Source of the DNA: Thermodesulfovibrio sp. 3907-1M
Lineage (GTDB): Bacteria; Nitrospirota; Thermodesulfovibrionia; Thermodesulfovibrionales; Thermodesulfovibrionaceae
Direction of reading: 5' to 3'
Assembly: GCF_040450955.1 (NCBI RefSeq)
Contig: NZ_CP144373.1
Location: 848,486 to 912,485, forward strand
DNA: 64,000 nt
This document shows, in pieces, positions 20,090-29,535 of the stretch (position 1 is its first letter; each line of letters begins with the position of its first letter). The position numbers and the translations under genes were made by a program. Below the pieces are notes generated by a model. That model had not been told where the DNA came from. It saw nothing but the letters and a program-made list of their open reading frames with translations, and searched no databases.

Positions 20090-21050
20090 TTTTTATCCTC
20101 TTATTAAAAGTTTTCTTCACTTTCTTCTTAGTTGTCTTTTTAGCTAATTTTTGATTACTTTTGTAGGACACAGGCATTATTGATTTTTCCTCTGAAAGCC
20201 TAACAACAGGCTCCTGTTTACCGGAAAGAACATCTTCCGCCCGAGCTATTAGTTGTTGAGTATCTTCCCAGAGTTTTTCTCTGTTGCTGTCTCCAAGAAT
20301 TGCCGTATAAACAACTCTCCCTTTTACTTTATTGGCACTGACAAAGCAATGCCTTGCAGTTCTTGTGTATCCTGTTTTGCCTCCTATCATGTTATCTTCT
20401 AACCATAATAAATGATTGGTATTCTGAATGAAGTGTTCTTTACCGTTTCCAGATTTTACTAAATAAACCCTGGTATTTATGGCTTCCTTTATCAGCGGAT
20501 AAGAAAGCGCATGAGACATAATTTTTGTTAGGTCATAAACTGTTGTATACTGTCCTTTTCCAGGTAATCCACTGGCGTTTATAAATCTTGTATCTTTTGC
20601 TCCTATTTTCTGCACCTTTTCATTCATGAGTTTTACAAAATTTTGCTCACTTCCTGCTGTGGCTTCTGCCAAAGCAACTGCTGCAGAGTTTACAGAACGC
20701 ATTAAAGCAAGGTAAACAAGGTCCCGAACAGTATAAACTTCTCCATTCAGAAGTCTTGGTGAGACACTGGGAGTTTTAGCTGCTTTTTTTGATATGATTA
20801 CCTTCTGCTCAGGATCAAGTTTTTCAAGAGCAACCATTACTGTTACAAGTTTTGTTGTGCTTGCTGGAGGAAGTTTCATATGAGGATTTTTACCGTAAAG
20901 AATTTTCCCTGTCTGAGCATCCACTGCAACTGCACTAGGTGCGTCAATATCAGCAGCTAAAGCATAGGAATTCAAAACAAATAAACAGACAATAAAGATG
21001 AAAAATTTTAGTTCTGCCTTGATTCTTAAGCCTTTAGCCTTATTTCTCAT
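20061..21050 (-). CDS. D-alanyl-D-alanine carboxypeptidase (PBP5/DacF-like) within dcw operon
   Basis: Periplasmic serine peptidase that trims the terminal D-Ala from peptidoglycan stems. It has 329 residues: a signal peptide (hydrophobic ~14-31, cleavage near ALA/ADI), then the penicillin-binding triad SxxK (Ser64-Lys67, PPASTTKL), SxN (Ser119-Asn121) and KTG (225-227). The C-terminus is short and ends in a very basic tail (~303-329, KKTTKKKVKKTFNKRIKN...), with no obvious PBP5-type amphipathic anchor. It has a good ribosome-binding site (AGGTGATGCA before ATG), lies 4 bp after mraY and overlaps murD by 29 bp. A carboxypeptidase between mraY and murD is not part of the classic dcw order. Confidence 0.93.
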   Translation of the reverse strand: MRNKAKGLRIKAELKFFIFIVCLFVLNSYALAADIDAPSAVAVDAQTGKILYGKNPHMKLPPASTTKLVTVMVALEKLDPEQKVIISKKAAKTPSVSPRLLNGEVYTVRDLVYLALMRSVNSAAVALAEATAGSEQNFVKLMNEKVQKIGAKDTRFINASGLPGKGQYTTVYDLTKIMSHALSYPLIKEAINTRVYLVKSGNGKEHFIQNTNHLLWLEDNMIGGKTGYTRTARHCFVSANKVKGRVVYTAILGDSNREKLWEDTQQLIARAEDVLSGKQEPVVRLSEEKSIMPVSYKSNQKLAKKTTKKKVKKTFNKRIKNAKNNKRTI

Positions 21051-21054
21051 TGCA

Positions 21055-22140
21055 TCACCTCAGTTTCAAAGTTAAAAGACTTAAAAGAGCAAGTATAATT
21101 CCTATTATCCAGAATCTTACTATAACCTTTGACTCTGGCCATTTTTTCAATTCAAAATGATGATGAAGTGGTGCCATACGAAAGATTCTTTTGCCATTGG
21201 TTAATTTAAAATAGCCAACCTGAATAATAACTGATAATGCCTCTACAACAAATATTCCTCCAACAACAGCGAGGACTATCTCATGTTTTGTTATAACTGC
21301 AAGACTTCCAAGTGCTCCTCCAAGACTCAGAGAACCCACATCTCCCATGAAAACCTCTGCAGGATAACAGTTATACCATAAAAAACCAAGACATGCTCCA
21401 AGCATTGCTCCGCAGAAAACAGACAGTTCTCCACTTCCGGGTATATAAAGAACATAAAGATATTTTGCAAAGACTGCATGACCTGATATGTAAAGAAGAA
21501 CAGCATTCACAATAGAAGCAATCCCAACAAGACCTGCAGCAAGACCATCCATTCCATCTGTAAGATTAACAGCATTTGAAGTCCCAACAATTACAAATAT
21601 TGCAAACGGTAGATAAAAAATTCCAAGGTCTATAAGCCACTGCTTGAAAAAGGGAATACTTAGAACAGTTGTATACGGGTCTTTTGGATTGAAATAAAGA
21701 AAAAGAGTTACCGACAGAGCAAGTAAAAACTGAAAGCTTAATTTATACCTGCCAGGTAAACCTTTATAGTTTTTTCTCGTGATTTTCAAATAATCATCTA
21801 TAAATCCTATCAAACCAAAGCCCAAAAAACATATAATCATTATCCACATGTAGTGATTCCTTAAATTTCCCCATAAAAATACTGAAATCAGAACTGATGC
21901 AATTATTATTATTCCACCCATTGTAGGAGTGCCTTCTTTTTTAAGGTGTGTCTTTGGTCCGTCATCTCTAATATGCTGGGTGAAACTTAAATTTTTAAGC
22001 CATCTTATGCACGAAGGAGCAATAAGGAATGTAAAAAAGAAAGATGTAAGTATAGCAAGCATTGTCCTGAAAGTAATGTAACGGAAAACATTAAATACCG
22101 AGATCTGATCACTTAAACTGTAGAGAATTTCATAAAGCAT
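21055..22140 (-). CDS. mraY: phospho-N-acetylmuramoyl-pentapeptide transferase
   Basis: Integral membrane enzyme that makes lipid I from UDP-MurNAc-pentapeptide and undecaprenyl phosphate. The 361 residues with about ten transmembrane segments match the family. Signature stretches are KKEGTPTMGGI (~67-77), the Asp-rich GFIDDYLK (~111-118), NLTDGMDGLA (~191-200), VFMGDVGSL and PLHHHFELKKWPES. It overlaps murF by 11 bp. Confidence 0.97.
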   Translation of the reverse strand: MLYEILYSLSDQISVFNVFRYITFRTMLAILTSFFFTFLIAPSCIRWLKNLSFTQHIRDDGPKTHLKKEGTPTMGGIIIIASVLISVFLWGNLRNHYMWIMIICFLGFGLIGFIDDYLKITRKNYKGLPGRYKLSFQFLLALSVTLFLYFNPKDPYTTVLSIPFFKQWLIDLGIFYLPFAIFVIVGTSNAVNLTDGMDGLAAGLVGIASIVNAVLLYISGHAVFAKYLYVLYIPGSGELSVFCGAMLGACLGFLWYNCYPAEVFMGDVGSLSLGGALGSLAVITKHEIVLAVVGGIFVVEALSVIIQVGYFKLTNGKRIFRMAPLHHHFELKKWPESKVIVRFWIIGIILALLSLLTLKLR

Positions 22141-23473
22141 CTCTGCCCTCTAATAAAATGTCAAGAATCTGCTCCATCTTCATAGCTCTTGAGCCTTTTA
22201 TTAAAATAATTTCAGAACCATTAAGTTGTTTTCTCAAAAAAACAGCTGCCTGCTGAGCATCATCAAAAACCTCTCCATCAACATATCTTAAAGCATTTTT
22301 CATAAACTTACCAACTCCAACAAAAAAATCAATCCCCATCTCTTTAATCCATCTACCAACTTCCTCATGAGCTGGTTGAGTAAGCTCACCAAGTTCAAGC
22401 ATGTCTCCAAGCACAGCAATAGCTTTTCTCGTTTTTTTTCTTCTTGCAAGCTCCTGTAAAGCTGCCTTCATTGAAGAAGGATTGGCGTTATAAGCATCAA
22501 AAAATATTTCAATTCCATTGATTTTTATTATTTCTCCACGCATGGCTACAGGACTAAAGGATTCTACTGCTTGCTGCAGCATACACTTAGAGACACCAAA
22601 GAAAGTGGCAACAGCCAAGGCACCTGTTATGTTGTAAACATTGTGAATGCCCATTAAAGAGGATTTCACTGGAAAACTTACTCCATCAGCATGAAAATCA
22701 AACTCCACATGCTCATCATAAAATTTAATGTTTTCAGCCCTATAGTCACATTCATTGCTCAAACCAAATCTCAGAATATTTCCTTTAAAATCCTTAAGTC
22801 CTTCCATAAGAAACTCATCATCGCCATTGGCAAAAACTGTTTTAACAAAGGGAAGTATCTCAAGCTCCCCCTCTCTTACGCCTTCAATTGAGCCAAATCC
22901 TTCAATATGCTCATATCCAATATTGGTAATCATTGCATAATCTGGATAAACTATTTCACAAAGTTCCTTTATATCTCCATGTCTGTTTGTGCCAAGCTCA
23001 AGAACCATTATTTCCGTATCGTGCTCAATCTTACTCAGGCAGAGAGGAACTCCTATATTGTTATTGAAATTTCCTTCTGTCTTAAGAATCTTATATTTTT
23101 TTGACAGCATACCAGCAATTAATTCCTTTGTTGTAGTTTTACCATTACTTCCAACAACTGCAATAACTTTTCCTCTAAATTTTTTTCTTAAGTATCTTGC
23201 CAGATTCTGTAATGCTATTAGAGTATCATCAACCAGAACTACTGTTTTATTTTGAAAATTTATGTCTTCTTGTTTAGAAATCACAGCACCATATGATTTT
23301 TGTAATGCTTCAATTAAAAAATCATGACCATCTCTTTTAGAGCCTTTTAAAGCAAAAAATAAATCATTCTCTGCAATTGTTCTTGTATCAATTGATGCTC
23401 CTCTGAATATCTGCATCCCTGAGGAAATTAATTTTCCTCGTGTGGCTTTTATTAAATCCTCAAGAGTAAACAT
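22130..23473 (-). CDS. murF: UDP-MurNAc-tripeptide--D-Ala-D-Ala ligase
   Basis: Adds the D-Ala-D-Ala dipeptide to complete the pentapeptide. The 447 residues contain SIDTRTI near the N-terminus, the ATP loop GSNGKTTTKE (108-117), ELGTNRHGDI, NIGYEHIEGFGS and YNANPSSMKAAL. It lies 3 bp after murE and overlaps mraY by 11 bp. Confidence 0.96.
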   Translation of the reverse strand: MFTLEDLIKATRGKLISSGMQIFRGASIDTRTIAENDLFFALKGSKRDGHDFLIEALQKSYGAVISKQEDINFQNKTVVLVDDTLIALQNLARYLRKKFRGKVIAVVGSNGKTTTKELIAGMLSKKYKILKTEGNFNNNIGVPLCLSKIEHDTEIMVLELGTNRHGDIKELCEIVYPDYAMITNIGYEHIEGFGSIEGVREGELEILPFVKTVFANGDDEFLMEGLKDFKGNILRFGLSNECDYRAENIKFYDEHVEFDFHADGVSFPVKSSLMGIHNVYNITGALAVATFFGVSKCMLQQAVESFSPVAMRGEIIKINGIEIFFDAYNANPSSMKAALQELARRKKTRKAIAVLGDMLELGELTQPAHEEVGRWIKEMGIDFFVGVGKFMKNALRYVDGEVFDDAQQAAVFLRKQLNGSEIILIKGSRAMKMEQILDILLEGRDAL

Positions 23474-23476
23474 GGC

Positions 23477-24946
23477 TTAATGCATTCCTTTCAAAGCCTT
23501 TATCAAAACTTCTTTATCACTGAAATGGTATCTTTTCCCTTTTATTTCCTGATAGTCTTCATGACCCTTGCCGGCAACAATTAAAATATCTCCTTTTTTG
23601 CATATTTTTGTTGCAATCCATAAACTTACTGCTCTATCTGGAACTACAATATAGTTATCCTTCAGGATACCGTCTTCAATTTCTTTAATTATTTCTCCTG
23701 GTTCTTCCCATCTCGGATTATCAGAAGTAAGAATAACCATATCGCTTAACTCTGTAGCAATTCTTCCCATCTGGGGTCTTTTACCTCTATCACGATTACC
23801 ACCGCAACCAAAGACTGTTATTATTCTGCCATCGTTTGATAAATCCTCTTTCAATTTTTTTACACTTAGAAGCAATCTCTCAAGAGCATCAGGTGTGTGT
23901 GCATAATCAATAAAAACAAGAAAGTCCTGCCCTTCATCAACTCTTTCAAATCTTCCCTCCGGGGAGTTAGCCTCTAAGAGAGCAGAAACAATAATATCAG
24001 GTGGTATGTTTAAGCCAAAAGCAACAGACACAGCAGATGTAACATTGTAAATATTTGGAACTCCTAAAAGAGGTGTTTTCACAAACAATTCTTCATTCTG
24101 AAGGGAAAAAACAATCTCTGTTTCTTTAAACTTCAATCTATAATTTTTTACATAAATGTGTGCCTCAGGATTTTGCAGAGAATATAGAATTTTTTCACTT
24201 TTTACCTGCTCGGCAAGTCTTTTTCCATATTCATCGTCAATGTTTATTACTGCAATACCTTCTTTCTTAAGTAAATCAGTAAAAAGTCTTTTTTTTGCCT
24301 GAAAGTAATCTTCCATATCTTTATGAAAATCAAGATGGTCTCTTGAAAGATTTGTAAAGACCGCCACATCAAACTGAGTGTAATCAACTCTTTTTAAAGC
24401 AAGAGCATGGGAAGAAACCTCTGAAATAACATATTCCACTCCTCTTTGAAGCATCTCATAGAGAAGTCTATGAAATTCAGGAGCTTCTGGAGTTGTATGA
24501 ATTGCTGCTTTTTCTTCGTTATCAATTAGATATTTGATGGTTCCTATAACTCCTGTTTTTTTACCGTATTTTTTCAGTATCTGTCTGATTAAATACGATG
24601 TGGTTGTTTTTCCATTTGTCCCTGTTATCCCGATAATTTTAAGTTTTTCACCTGCTCCATAAAATCTTGAACTAAGCCATGCAAGAGCGTCTCTCGTATC
24701 ATTAACACCTATCCACGTAACAGAGCTGTTATAAGGCGTGAAACGATCTTTTTCATAAACAACTGCAACGCTACCTTTTTTTATTGCCTCTTCAACAAAA
24801 AGATGTCCGTCAGTATTTTCTCCTGATATGGCTACAAAAAGGCTTGACTCTTGTATATCTTTTGAATTATAGCTTATATAAGCAATCTCTCTGTTTATAT
24901 CTCCTTTAACATCAAAATCCTCTCTTAAAAGCTCTTTTAAGATCAT
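23477..24946 (-). CDS. murE: UDP-MurNAc-L-Ala-D-Glu--meso-DAP ligase
   Basis: Adds the third stem residue. The 489 residues show YNSKD, the ATP loop TGTNGKTTT (108-116), HTTPEAPE, VSSHAL, NLSRDHLDFH and the DNPR motif (409-412), which in studied MurE enzymes marks meso-diaminopimelate rather than lysine specificity. This agrees with dapA in the same window. It overlaps the ftsI gene by 4 bp. Confidence 0.96.
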   Translation of the reverse strand: MILKELLREDFDVKGDINREIAYISYNSKDIQESSLFVAISGENTDGHLFVEEAIKKGSVAVVYEKDRFTPYNSSVTWIGVNDTRDALAWLSSRFYGAGEKLKIIGITGTNGKTTTSYLIRQILKKYGKKTGVIGTIKYLIDNEEKAAIHTTPEAPEFHRLLYEMLQRGVEYVISEVSSHALALKRVDYTQFDVAVFTNLSRDHLDFHKDMEDYFQAKKRLFTDLLKKEGIAVINIDDEYGKRLAEQVKSEKILYSLQNPEAHIYVKNYRLKFKETEIVFSLQNEELFVKTPLLGVPNIYNVTSAVSVAFGLNIPPDIIVSALLEANSPEGRFERVDEGQDFLVFIDYAHTPDALERLLLSVKKLKEDLSNDGRIITVFGCGGNRDRGKRPQMGRIATELSDMVILTSDNPRWEEPGEIIKEIEDGILKDNYIVVPDRAVSLWIATKICKKGDILIVAGKGHEDYQEIKGKRYHFSDKEVLIKALKGMH

Positions 24947-26679
24947 CGTCTTGCCACCGAAACCTTTCTATTTGTTTGACTATCAAAGTTAACAACAAGA
25001 CCTTTTTGTCTGGCATCATCTCTTGGAACATTCAGATAAGACAGTGCCTCATCAGCTATTGCTTTAAATACCGGAGCTGCAACAACTCCTCCATAATGAG
25101 CACCTTTTGGGTCATGAATTACAACTATCATGGCAATACGGGGATTATCAGCAGGAATAAATCCAACAAAAGAGCTTACAAATCTATCTTTTGAGTATCT
25201 GTGGGTTTTTGGATCATATTTTTGAGCAGTGCCTGTTTTACCTGCCACATCATTTCCATCAAGCTTTGCTTGAGTAGCAGTTCCTCCTTCTTCTGTAACT
25301 TTTTTAAGGATTTCTCTCATTATCCTTGCTGTTTTATCAGAAATTATCTTTTCCCTCTGAATAACGCTTTTATATAAAATATTTCCTTCAGGAGAGCGAA
25401 TTTCAGAGACCACAAAAGGCTTTACAAGATAACCTCCATTGGCAATCGCAGAGTAAGCTCTAAGTATTTGCAATGCTGTAACTCCTACCTCCTGTCCAAT
25501 TGGAATCGCGCCTATTGATGTGCCAGACCATTTTTGTGTGGCTCTTATATAGCCTGATATCTCTCCAGGAAGGTCTATTCCAGTTTTTTCACCAAAGCCA
25601 AATTTTTTTATGTATTGATAAAGTTTTTCCTTTCCAAGCATCATTGCTATCTTTATTGTCCCCACATTTGAAGACTTCTGAATAACCTCTTCAAAAGTAA
25701 GAACTCCATGTCTATGAGCATCTTTTACTTTTTTACCCCCTACTTCTATATATCCCTGAGAGCAATCAAACTTAGTATATGGCTTTACAATGCCTTCTTC
25801 AAGTGCCGCAGTGGCGGTAACTATTTTAAAAGTAGAGCCTGGCTCATAAAGATCTGTTATTGCACGATTTCTTATTATACCAATATTTTTTATGGATTTT
25901 AAATTATTGGGATCATATGTGGGTCTGTTTGCAAGAGCGAGAATCTCTCCTGTAAAGGGATCCATCATTATTGCAGTAGCAGAAGAAGCCTGCCATTTTT
26001 TTACTGCTTCATCAAGGTATTTTTCAACAATGTATTGTAACCCTTCATCAATTGTTACAAAAACATCATTTCCCTTTACATCCTTTAAATCTCCCTGAGA
26101 AAGCTTCTTCCCCTTAGCATCCACTGAGACTGTTTTTAAAGCCTTTTCTGCTCTAAGATATTTATCATACTGCCTTTCCAGTCCTTCTATACCCTGTTCA
26201 TCAAGATTCACAAATCCAATCACATGAGAAGCTAAAAAACCCTTTGGATAAAATCTTGCTCCTTCTGTGACAGAACCAACTCCTTCAATCTTTAAAGCTT
26301 TCACTTTTTCTGCCAGAGCTGAATCAACTTTTCTCTGAAGCCATAAAAATCTTATGTTTCTCTCTGACAATCTTTCTATCTGCTCAGGATCAACTTTAAC
26401 ATAGTTTTTTAAAAGATTAACTGCCTGAACTGACTTTAAAGATGCAGGATCAATGAACAGAGACTCTTTTTCAAGAGAGATTGCCAGTTCCCTGCCCATT
26501 CTGTCATATATGTTGCCTCTCTTCGGAATAATTTCTTCCTTTTTTATTTGTTGAATTTCTGCTCTTGCAAAATAAGCCTTGTGTTCAACAAACATGATTA
26601 AACCAAGACGAAAAATAACAGAAGCAAAACAGATTAAAAGGATTATTTTCAGCAAAATAAGCCTTTTCTGCATTTTCAA
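24943..26679 (-). CDS. ftsI: septal transpeptidase FtsI / PBP3 class
   Basis: Bitopic class B penicillin-binding protein that cross-links septal peptidoglycan with FtsW. The 578 residues comprise a transmembrane segment (~8-30), a dimerisation/pedestal domain (RGNIYDRMGRELA, ~54-66) and a transpeptidase domain with SxxK (Ser282-Lys285, PGSTFKIV), SxN (Ser336-Asn338) and KTG (481-483). It has no C-terminal PASTA domain. It overlaps ftsL upstream and murE downstream by 4 bp each. Confidence 0.96.
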   Translation of the reverse strand: MKMQKRLILLKIILLICFASVIFRLGLIMFVEHKAYFARAEIQQIKKEEIIPKRGNIYDRMGRELAISLEKESLFIDPASLKSVQAVNLLKNYVKVDPEQIERLSERNIRFLWLQRKVDSALAEKVKALKIEGVGSVTEGARFYPKGFLASHVIGFVNLDEQGIEGLERQYDKYLRAEKALKTVSVDAKGKKLSQGDLKDVKGNDVFVTIDEGLQYIVEKYLDEAVKKWQASSATAIMMDPFTGEILALANRPTYDPNNLKSIKNIGIIRNRAITDLYEPGSTFKIVTATAALEEGIVKPYTKFDCSQGYIEVGGKKVKDAHRHGVLTFEEVIQKSSNVGTIKIAMMLGKEKLYQYIKKFGFGEKTGIDLPGEISGYIRATQKWSGTSIGAIPIGQEVGVTALQILRAYSAIANGGYLVKPFVVSEIRSPEGNILYKSVIQREKIISDKTARIMREILKKVTEEGGTATQAKLDGNDVAGKTGTAQKYDPKTHRYSKDRFVSSFVGFIPADNPRIAMIVVIHDPKGAHYGGVVAAPVFKAIADEALSYLNVPRDDARQKGLVVNFDSQTNRKVSVARR

Positions 26680-26969
26680 TTCTTTTTGTTAAAACTTATT
26701 GTTTTTACTAAATTTTCAGGACTCCCTTCTATATAAACAACTTTCTTCCTGTCTGGAAATACCAGCAAATGCTCCTCAGCATTATTAATTCTTACAAAGG
26801 AGGTTAAGCTTGACTTTTGAGCAACTAAATTCTTGTTCTCCCTTAACAAAGCCTTTTTTTTCTCTTCAAGACTGCTTAATCTGTACTCTACAGAAATTAC
26901 ATTTGACCTTACCCATAAAATGGCAAAAATTGCAAAAAGAATAAAAACTATTGAGATAAAATATTTCAT
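26676..26969 (-). CDS. ftsL: FtsL-like divisome protein
   Basis: The 97-residue protein has an N-terminal transmembrane segment (~4-20) followed by a charged heptad-like coiled coil ([19 protein letters not shown]). That is the plan of FtsL, which bridges FtsB/FtsQ and the FtsW-FtsI pair. Sequence identity in this family is very low, so the call rests on size, topology and position between rsmH and ftsI. The ribosome-binding site GGGGAGGTG is clear, and the start overlaps the rsmH stop (ATGA). Confidence 0.85.
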   Translation of the reverse strand: MKYFISIVFILFAIFAILWVRSNVISVEYRLSSLEEKKKALLRENKNLVAQKSSLTSFVRINNAEEHLLVFPDRKKVVYIEGSPENLVKTISFNKKN

Positions 26970-27859
26970 ACTTTTTCACCTCCCCTGAGTCTTGCACTTC
27001 TTGATGAAGGATTTTGAGAAACCTCTTCAAGAGATGGTAAAATGGGTTTCTTAGTGAGAACCCTGACAATTCCATTCTGTTGTTTTTCTCTGAAAAAATT
27101 CTTTACAACCCTGTCCTCACCTGAATGGTAGGAAATAACGCATATCCTTCCACCTGATTTTAATAATTCCAGTGCCTGGGAAAGTCCTTCTATTAATTCG
27201 TCAATTTCTTTATTCACTTCTATTCTTATTGCCTGAAAAACCTGAGTTGCGGGATGAAGTCTTCCATGTCTTGGAATAACTCTTTCAATTAAATCTGCCA
27301 GTTCTTTACATGTATCAATTGTTTTTTTGACTCTCTGTCTCACGATCTGTCTTGCTATTCTTCTTGCAAAGGGTTCATCACCATATTCTTTAAAAATCCT
27401 TTCAAGCTCCTTTTCTGAATATTTGTTTACCACATCCCAGGCTGTTAAAGCACCTGTTTGATCCATTCTCATATCAAGATTTTCATTAGAATAAAAACTG
27501 AATCCTCTTGAAAAATCCTTTAACTGAAGCATTGAAACTCCGAGGTCAAAAATAATACCATCAATACTGTCAATATTTAATTCCTTTAAAACCTCCTTTA
27601 ATTGAGAAAATTTTGCTTTTTTTAAAATCACCCTTGAATCATTAAGAACTTCTTTTGAGATCTCTATTGCTGATTCATCCCTGTCAATGCCAATTAGTCT
27701 TCCCTGATGGTCAAGCCTTTTAAGTATTTCCAGTGAATGTCCTGCACAACCTACAGTAGCATCCACATAAGTTCCATGAGAAACTGGATTAAGAAGCTCC
27801 ATTACTTCTTTAACCATTACCGGAATATGTATTTTATAATCCATACCTGGCAAGGCCAT
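26966..27859 (-). CDS. rsmH: 16S rRNA m4C1402 methyltransferase RsmH (MraW)
   Basis: SAM-dependent methyltransferase acting on 16S rRNA C1402. The 297 residues start with the HIPVMVKEV motif and have the SAM loop [12 protein letters not shown] (~31-42), [18 protein letters not shown] and the C-terminal [15 protein letters not shown]. Two starts are possible. The outer ATG (27859) has GAGG at a 7-nt spacing and overlaps mraZ by 26 bp; a second in-frame ATG lies at 27844. I keep the outer one because of its ribosome-binding site. Confidence 0.95.
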   Translation of the reverse strand: MALPGMDYKIHIPVMVKEVMELLNPVSHGTYVDATVGCAGHSLEILKRLDHQGRLIGIDRDESAIEISKEVLNDSRVILKKAKFSQLKEVLKELNIDSIDGIIFDLGVSMLQLKDFSRGFSFYSNENLDMRMDQTGALTAWDVVNKYSEKELERIFKEYGDEPFARRIARQIVRQRVKKTIDTCKELADLIERVIPRHGRLHPATQVFQAIRIEVNKEIDELIEGLSQALELLKSGGRICVISYHSGEDRVVKNFFREKQQNGIVRVLTKKPILPSLEEVSQNPSSRSARLRGGEKV

Positions 27860-28289
27860 CCTGTATCCTCTTTATATCCACCTTTGATGGATCAGTGATG
27901 CTATCCCATGTAGGTTTATCCCATATTTCTATTCTGTCAATCTGCCCAACAATAACAACCTCTGAATTAATTCCAGCATCCTGTCTGTGTTCGTAGGGGA
28001 TCAGTATTCTCCCCTGTTTATCAAGCTCACAAGGTATAGCTCCTGCTATAACTCTCCTTAAAAAGTACATTACAGCCTCATCTGATTTGGGAAGCTGTCT
28101 TATTTTCTCTTCAAGCTTTAGCCATTCTTCAAGAGGATAAAGATGCAAAGCCTTATCAAATGGAGCATTTGTAAGATAAAGTTTGCCTGAAGCATACTTT
28201 GTTGCCAAAACCTCTCTAAAAGGAGCTGGCAGAATAACTCTTCCTTTTTGATCAAGATTATGGTAATATTTTCCTATGAAAGATATCAT
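27834..28289 (-). CDS. mraZ: transcriptional regulator MraZ
   Basis: AbrB-fold DNA-binding protein that in other bacteria represses its own dcw operon. Two SpoVT/AbrB-like halves are visible: [20 protein letters not shown] and, about 75 residues later, [13 protein letters not shown] start it at ATG 28287-28289 (151 aa, the usual size) rather than at the upstream TTG 28319 or GTG 28316. Those codons lie at or before the expected transcript start, and three operator-like repeats fill the added stretch. GGAG precedes the chosen ATG, with a short gap. Confidence 0.93.
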   Translation of the reverse strand: MISFIGKYYHNLDQKGRVILPAPFREVLATKYASGKLYLTNAPFDKALHLYPLEEWLKLEEKIRQLPKSDEAVMYFLRRVIAGAIPCELDKQGRILIPYEHRQDAGINSEVVIVGQIDRIEIWDKPTWDSITDPSKVDIKRIQDGLARYGL

Positions 28290-28292
28290 ACT

Positions 28293-28316
28293 CCACTTTG
28301 CACCACTATTTACCAC
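28293..28316 (-). promoter_or_regulatory. probable MraZ operator: three GTGG repeats, 10-bp period
   Basis: GTGG occurs at 28316-28313, 28306-28303 and 28296-28293 (minus strand), exactly one helical turn apart, between the expected transcript start and the mraZ ATG. Studied MraZ proteins bind short G-rich direct repeats with a 10-bp period in the same place. Autoregulation is inferred. Confidence 0.72.
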
Positions 28317-28320
28317 CAAT

Positions 28321-28347
28321 ATTATACTAAGGTGAAATTTTTGTCAA
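28321..28347 (-). promoter_or_regulatory. sigma-70-type promoter of the dcw operon
   Basis: On the minus strand, TTGACA (28347-28342) and TATAAT (28326-28321) are both perfect consensus, separated by 15 bp. The transcript should start near 28314, about 25 nt before the mraZ ATG. No comparably strong promoter is apparent elsewhere in the 18-kb operon. Confidence 0.8.
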
Positions 28348-28359
28348 GAGGTTATTTAT

Positions 28360-29535
28360 ATGAGTGAAAAAATTTTTGAAATTTTTGAAAAAAAGCTTGA
28401 AAAACTTAAACAGGAAAATCTCTATCGCTCAATAAAAGATATGGAATCAAGGAAGGGGATGAAGATTACAATTGAGGGGAAAAACTACATAAACTTTTCA
28501 TCCAATGACTATCTTGGACTGAGTCAGCATCCACTGGTAAAACAAGCAGCAAAGCAAGCAGTTGAAATTTTTGGCTGTGCTGGAGGGGCATCAAGGCTTC
28601 TTTGTGGAGGCACGATTTTGCATAAAAAACTGGAAGAGCTTTTATGTGAATTTAAAGGCACTGAAAGCTCCATTGTTCTCAACTCTGGTTATACGGCAAA
28701 TACTTCTTTAATACCAGCACTGGCTGATGAAGAAGATATAATCTTCAGTGACGAACTTAATCATGCAAGCATAATTGACGGAGTGAGGCTCAGTAAAGCA
28801 AAAAAAATTATTTATAAACATGCTGATATGAATGATTTATACAAAAAGATAAAAGAAACTTCATGTAATGGCAAAAAAATTATAATAACAGACACTGTCT
28901 TCAGTATGGATGGAGATATTGCACCACTTCAAGAGCTTTATGAAATCTGCAAATCTGAAGGTGCAATTCTTTATATTGATGATGCTCATGGAACAGGTGT
29001 TCTTGGACAGGGACATGGTGCATGGAAACATTTTAATCTTCCTAAGGAAAATTTCGTAGTGCAAATGGGAACTCTTTCAAAAGCAATAGGTTGTTTTGGT
29101 GCATTTGTATGTGGAGCAAGTAGTTTAATAGAATGGTTTATAAACTCAGCAAGAGGATTTATTTTTTCCACTGCGCTTCCAGCAACTATTATTGCCTCTG
29201 CCTTTGCTTCCTTAAAAATTATTATGGATGATAAAACTCTTATTGAAAGACTGTGGCAAAATACAGAGAAAGTTATGGAAGTTGTGAAAAATCTTAATAT
29301 AAAAACAACAGATACGCAAACGCCCATTATTCCAGTTGTCTTTAATACCATACATGAGGCAACAGAGGCTTCAAAAATCTTTAATGATTTAGGTATCTAT
29401 GCACCTGTTATAAGACCTCCAACAGTAAAACTACCAAGAATAAGAATCACAATAAGTGCGGGGCACACAGACAGAGATATTGAAAGACTTATTGAGGCTT
29501 TTAACCTCCTCTACCGGCAACTTCACCGAGTTTAA
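28360..29535 (+). CDS. bioF: 8-amino-7-oxononanoate synthase
   Basis: PLP-dependent alpha-oxoamine synthase; with this sequence the biotin-pathway reaction (pimeloyl thioester plus L-alanine) is the likeliest. The 391 residues include NFSSNDYLGLS (45-55), the PLP ring-stacking region LNHASIIDG (133-141), DDAHGTG (207-213) and the PLP lysine Lys241 in TLSKAIG. Related KBL (glycine C-acetyltransferase) cannot be fully excluded, and no other bio gene is adjacent. AAGAGG precedes the ATG at 8 nt. It diverges from mraZ, sharing only 70 bp, so its promoter must overlap the mraZ control region. Its 3' end overlaps the PilC-like gene by 35 bp. Confidence 0.88.
   Translation: MSEKIFEIFEKKLEKLKQENLYRSIKDMESRKGMKITIEGKNYINFSSNDYLGLSQHPLVKQAAKQAVEIFGCAGGASRLLCGGTILHKKLEELLCEFKGTESSIVLNSGYTANTSLIPALADEEDIIFSDELNHASIIDGVRLSKAKKIIYKHADMNDLYKKIKETSCNGKKIIITDTVFSMDGDIAPLQELYEICKSEGAILYIDDAHGTGVLGQGHGAWKHFNLPKENFVVQMGTLSKAIGCFGAFVCGASSLIEWFINSARGFIFSTALPATIIASAFASLKIIMDDKTLIERLWQNTEKVMEVVKNLNIKTTDTQTPIIPVVFNTIHEATEASKIFNDLGIYAPVIRPPTVKLPRIRITISAGHTDRDIERLIEAFNLLYRQLHRV

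Noticed and set aside
28290-28319. Longer mraZ start (TTG 28319 or GTG 28316)
   Set aside because: These codons sit at or before the predicted transcript start and would encode the operator repeats; the ATG at 28289 gives the usual protein length.
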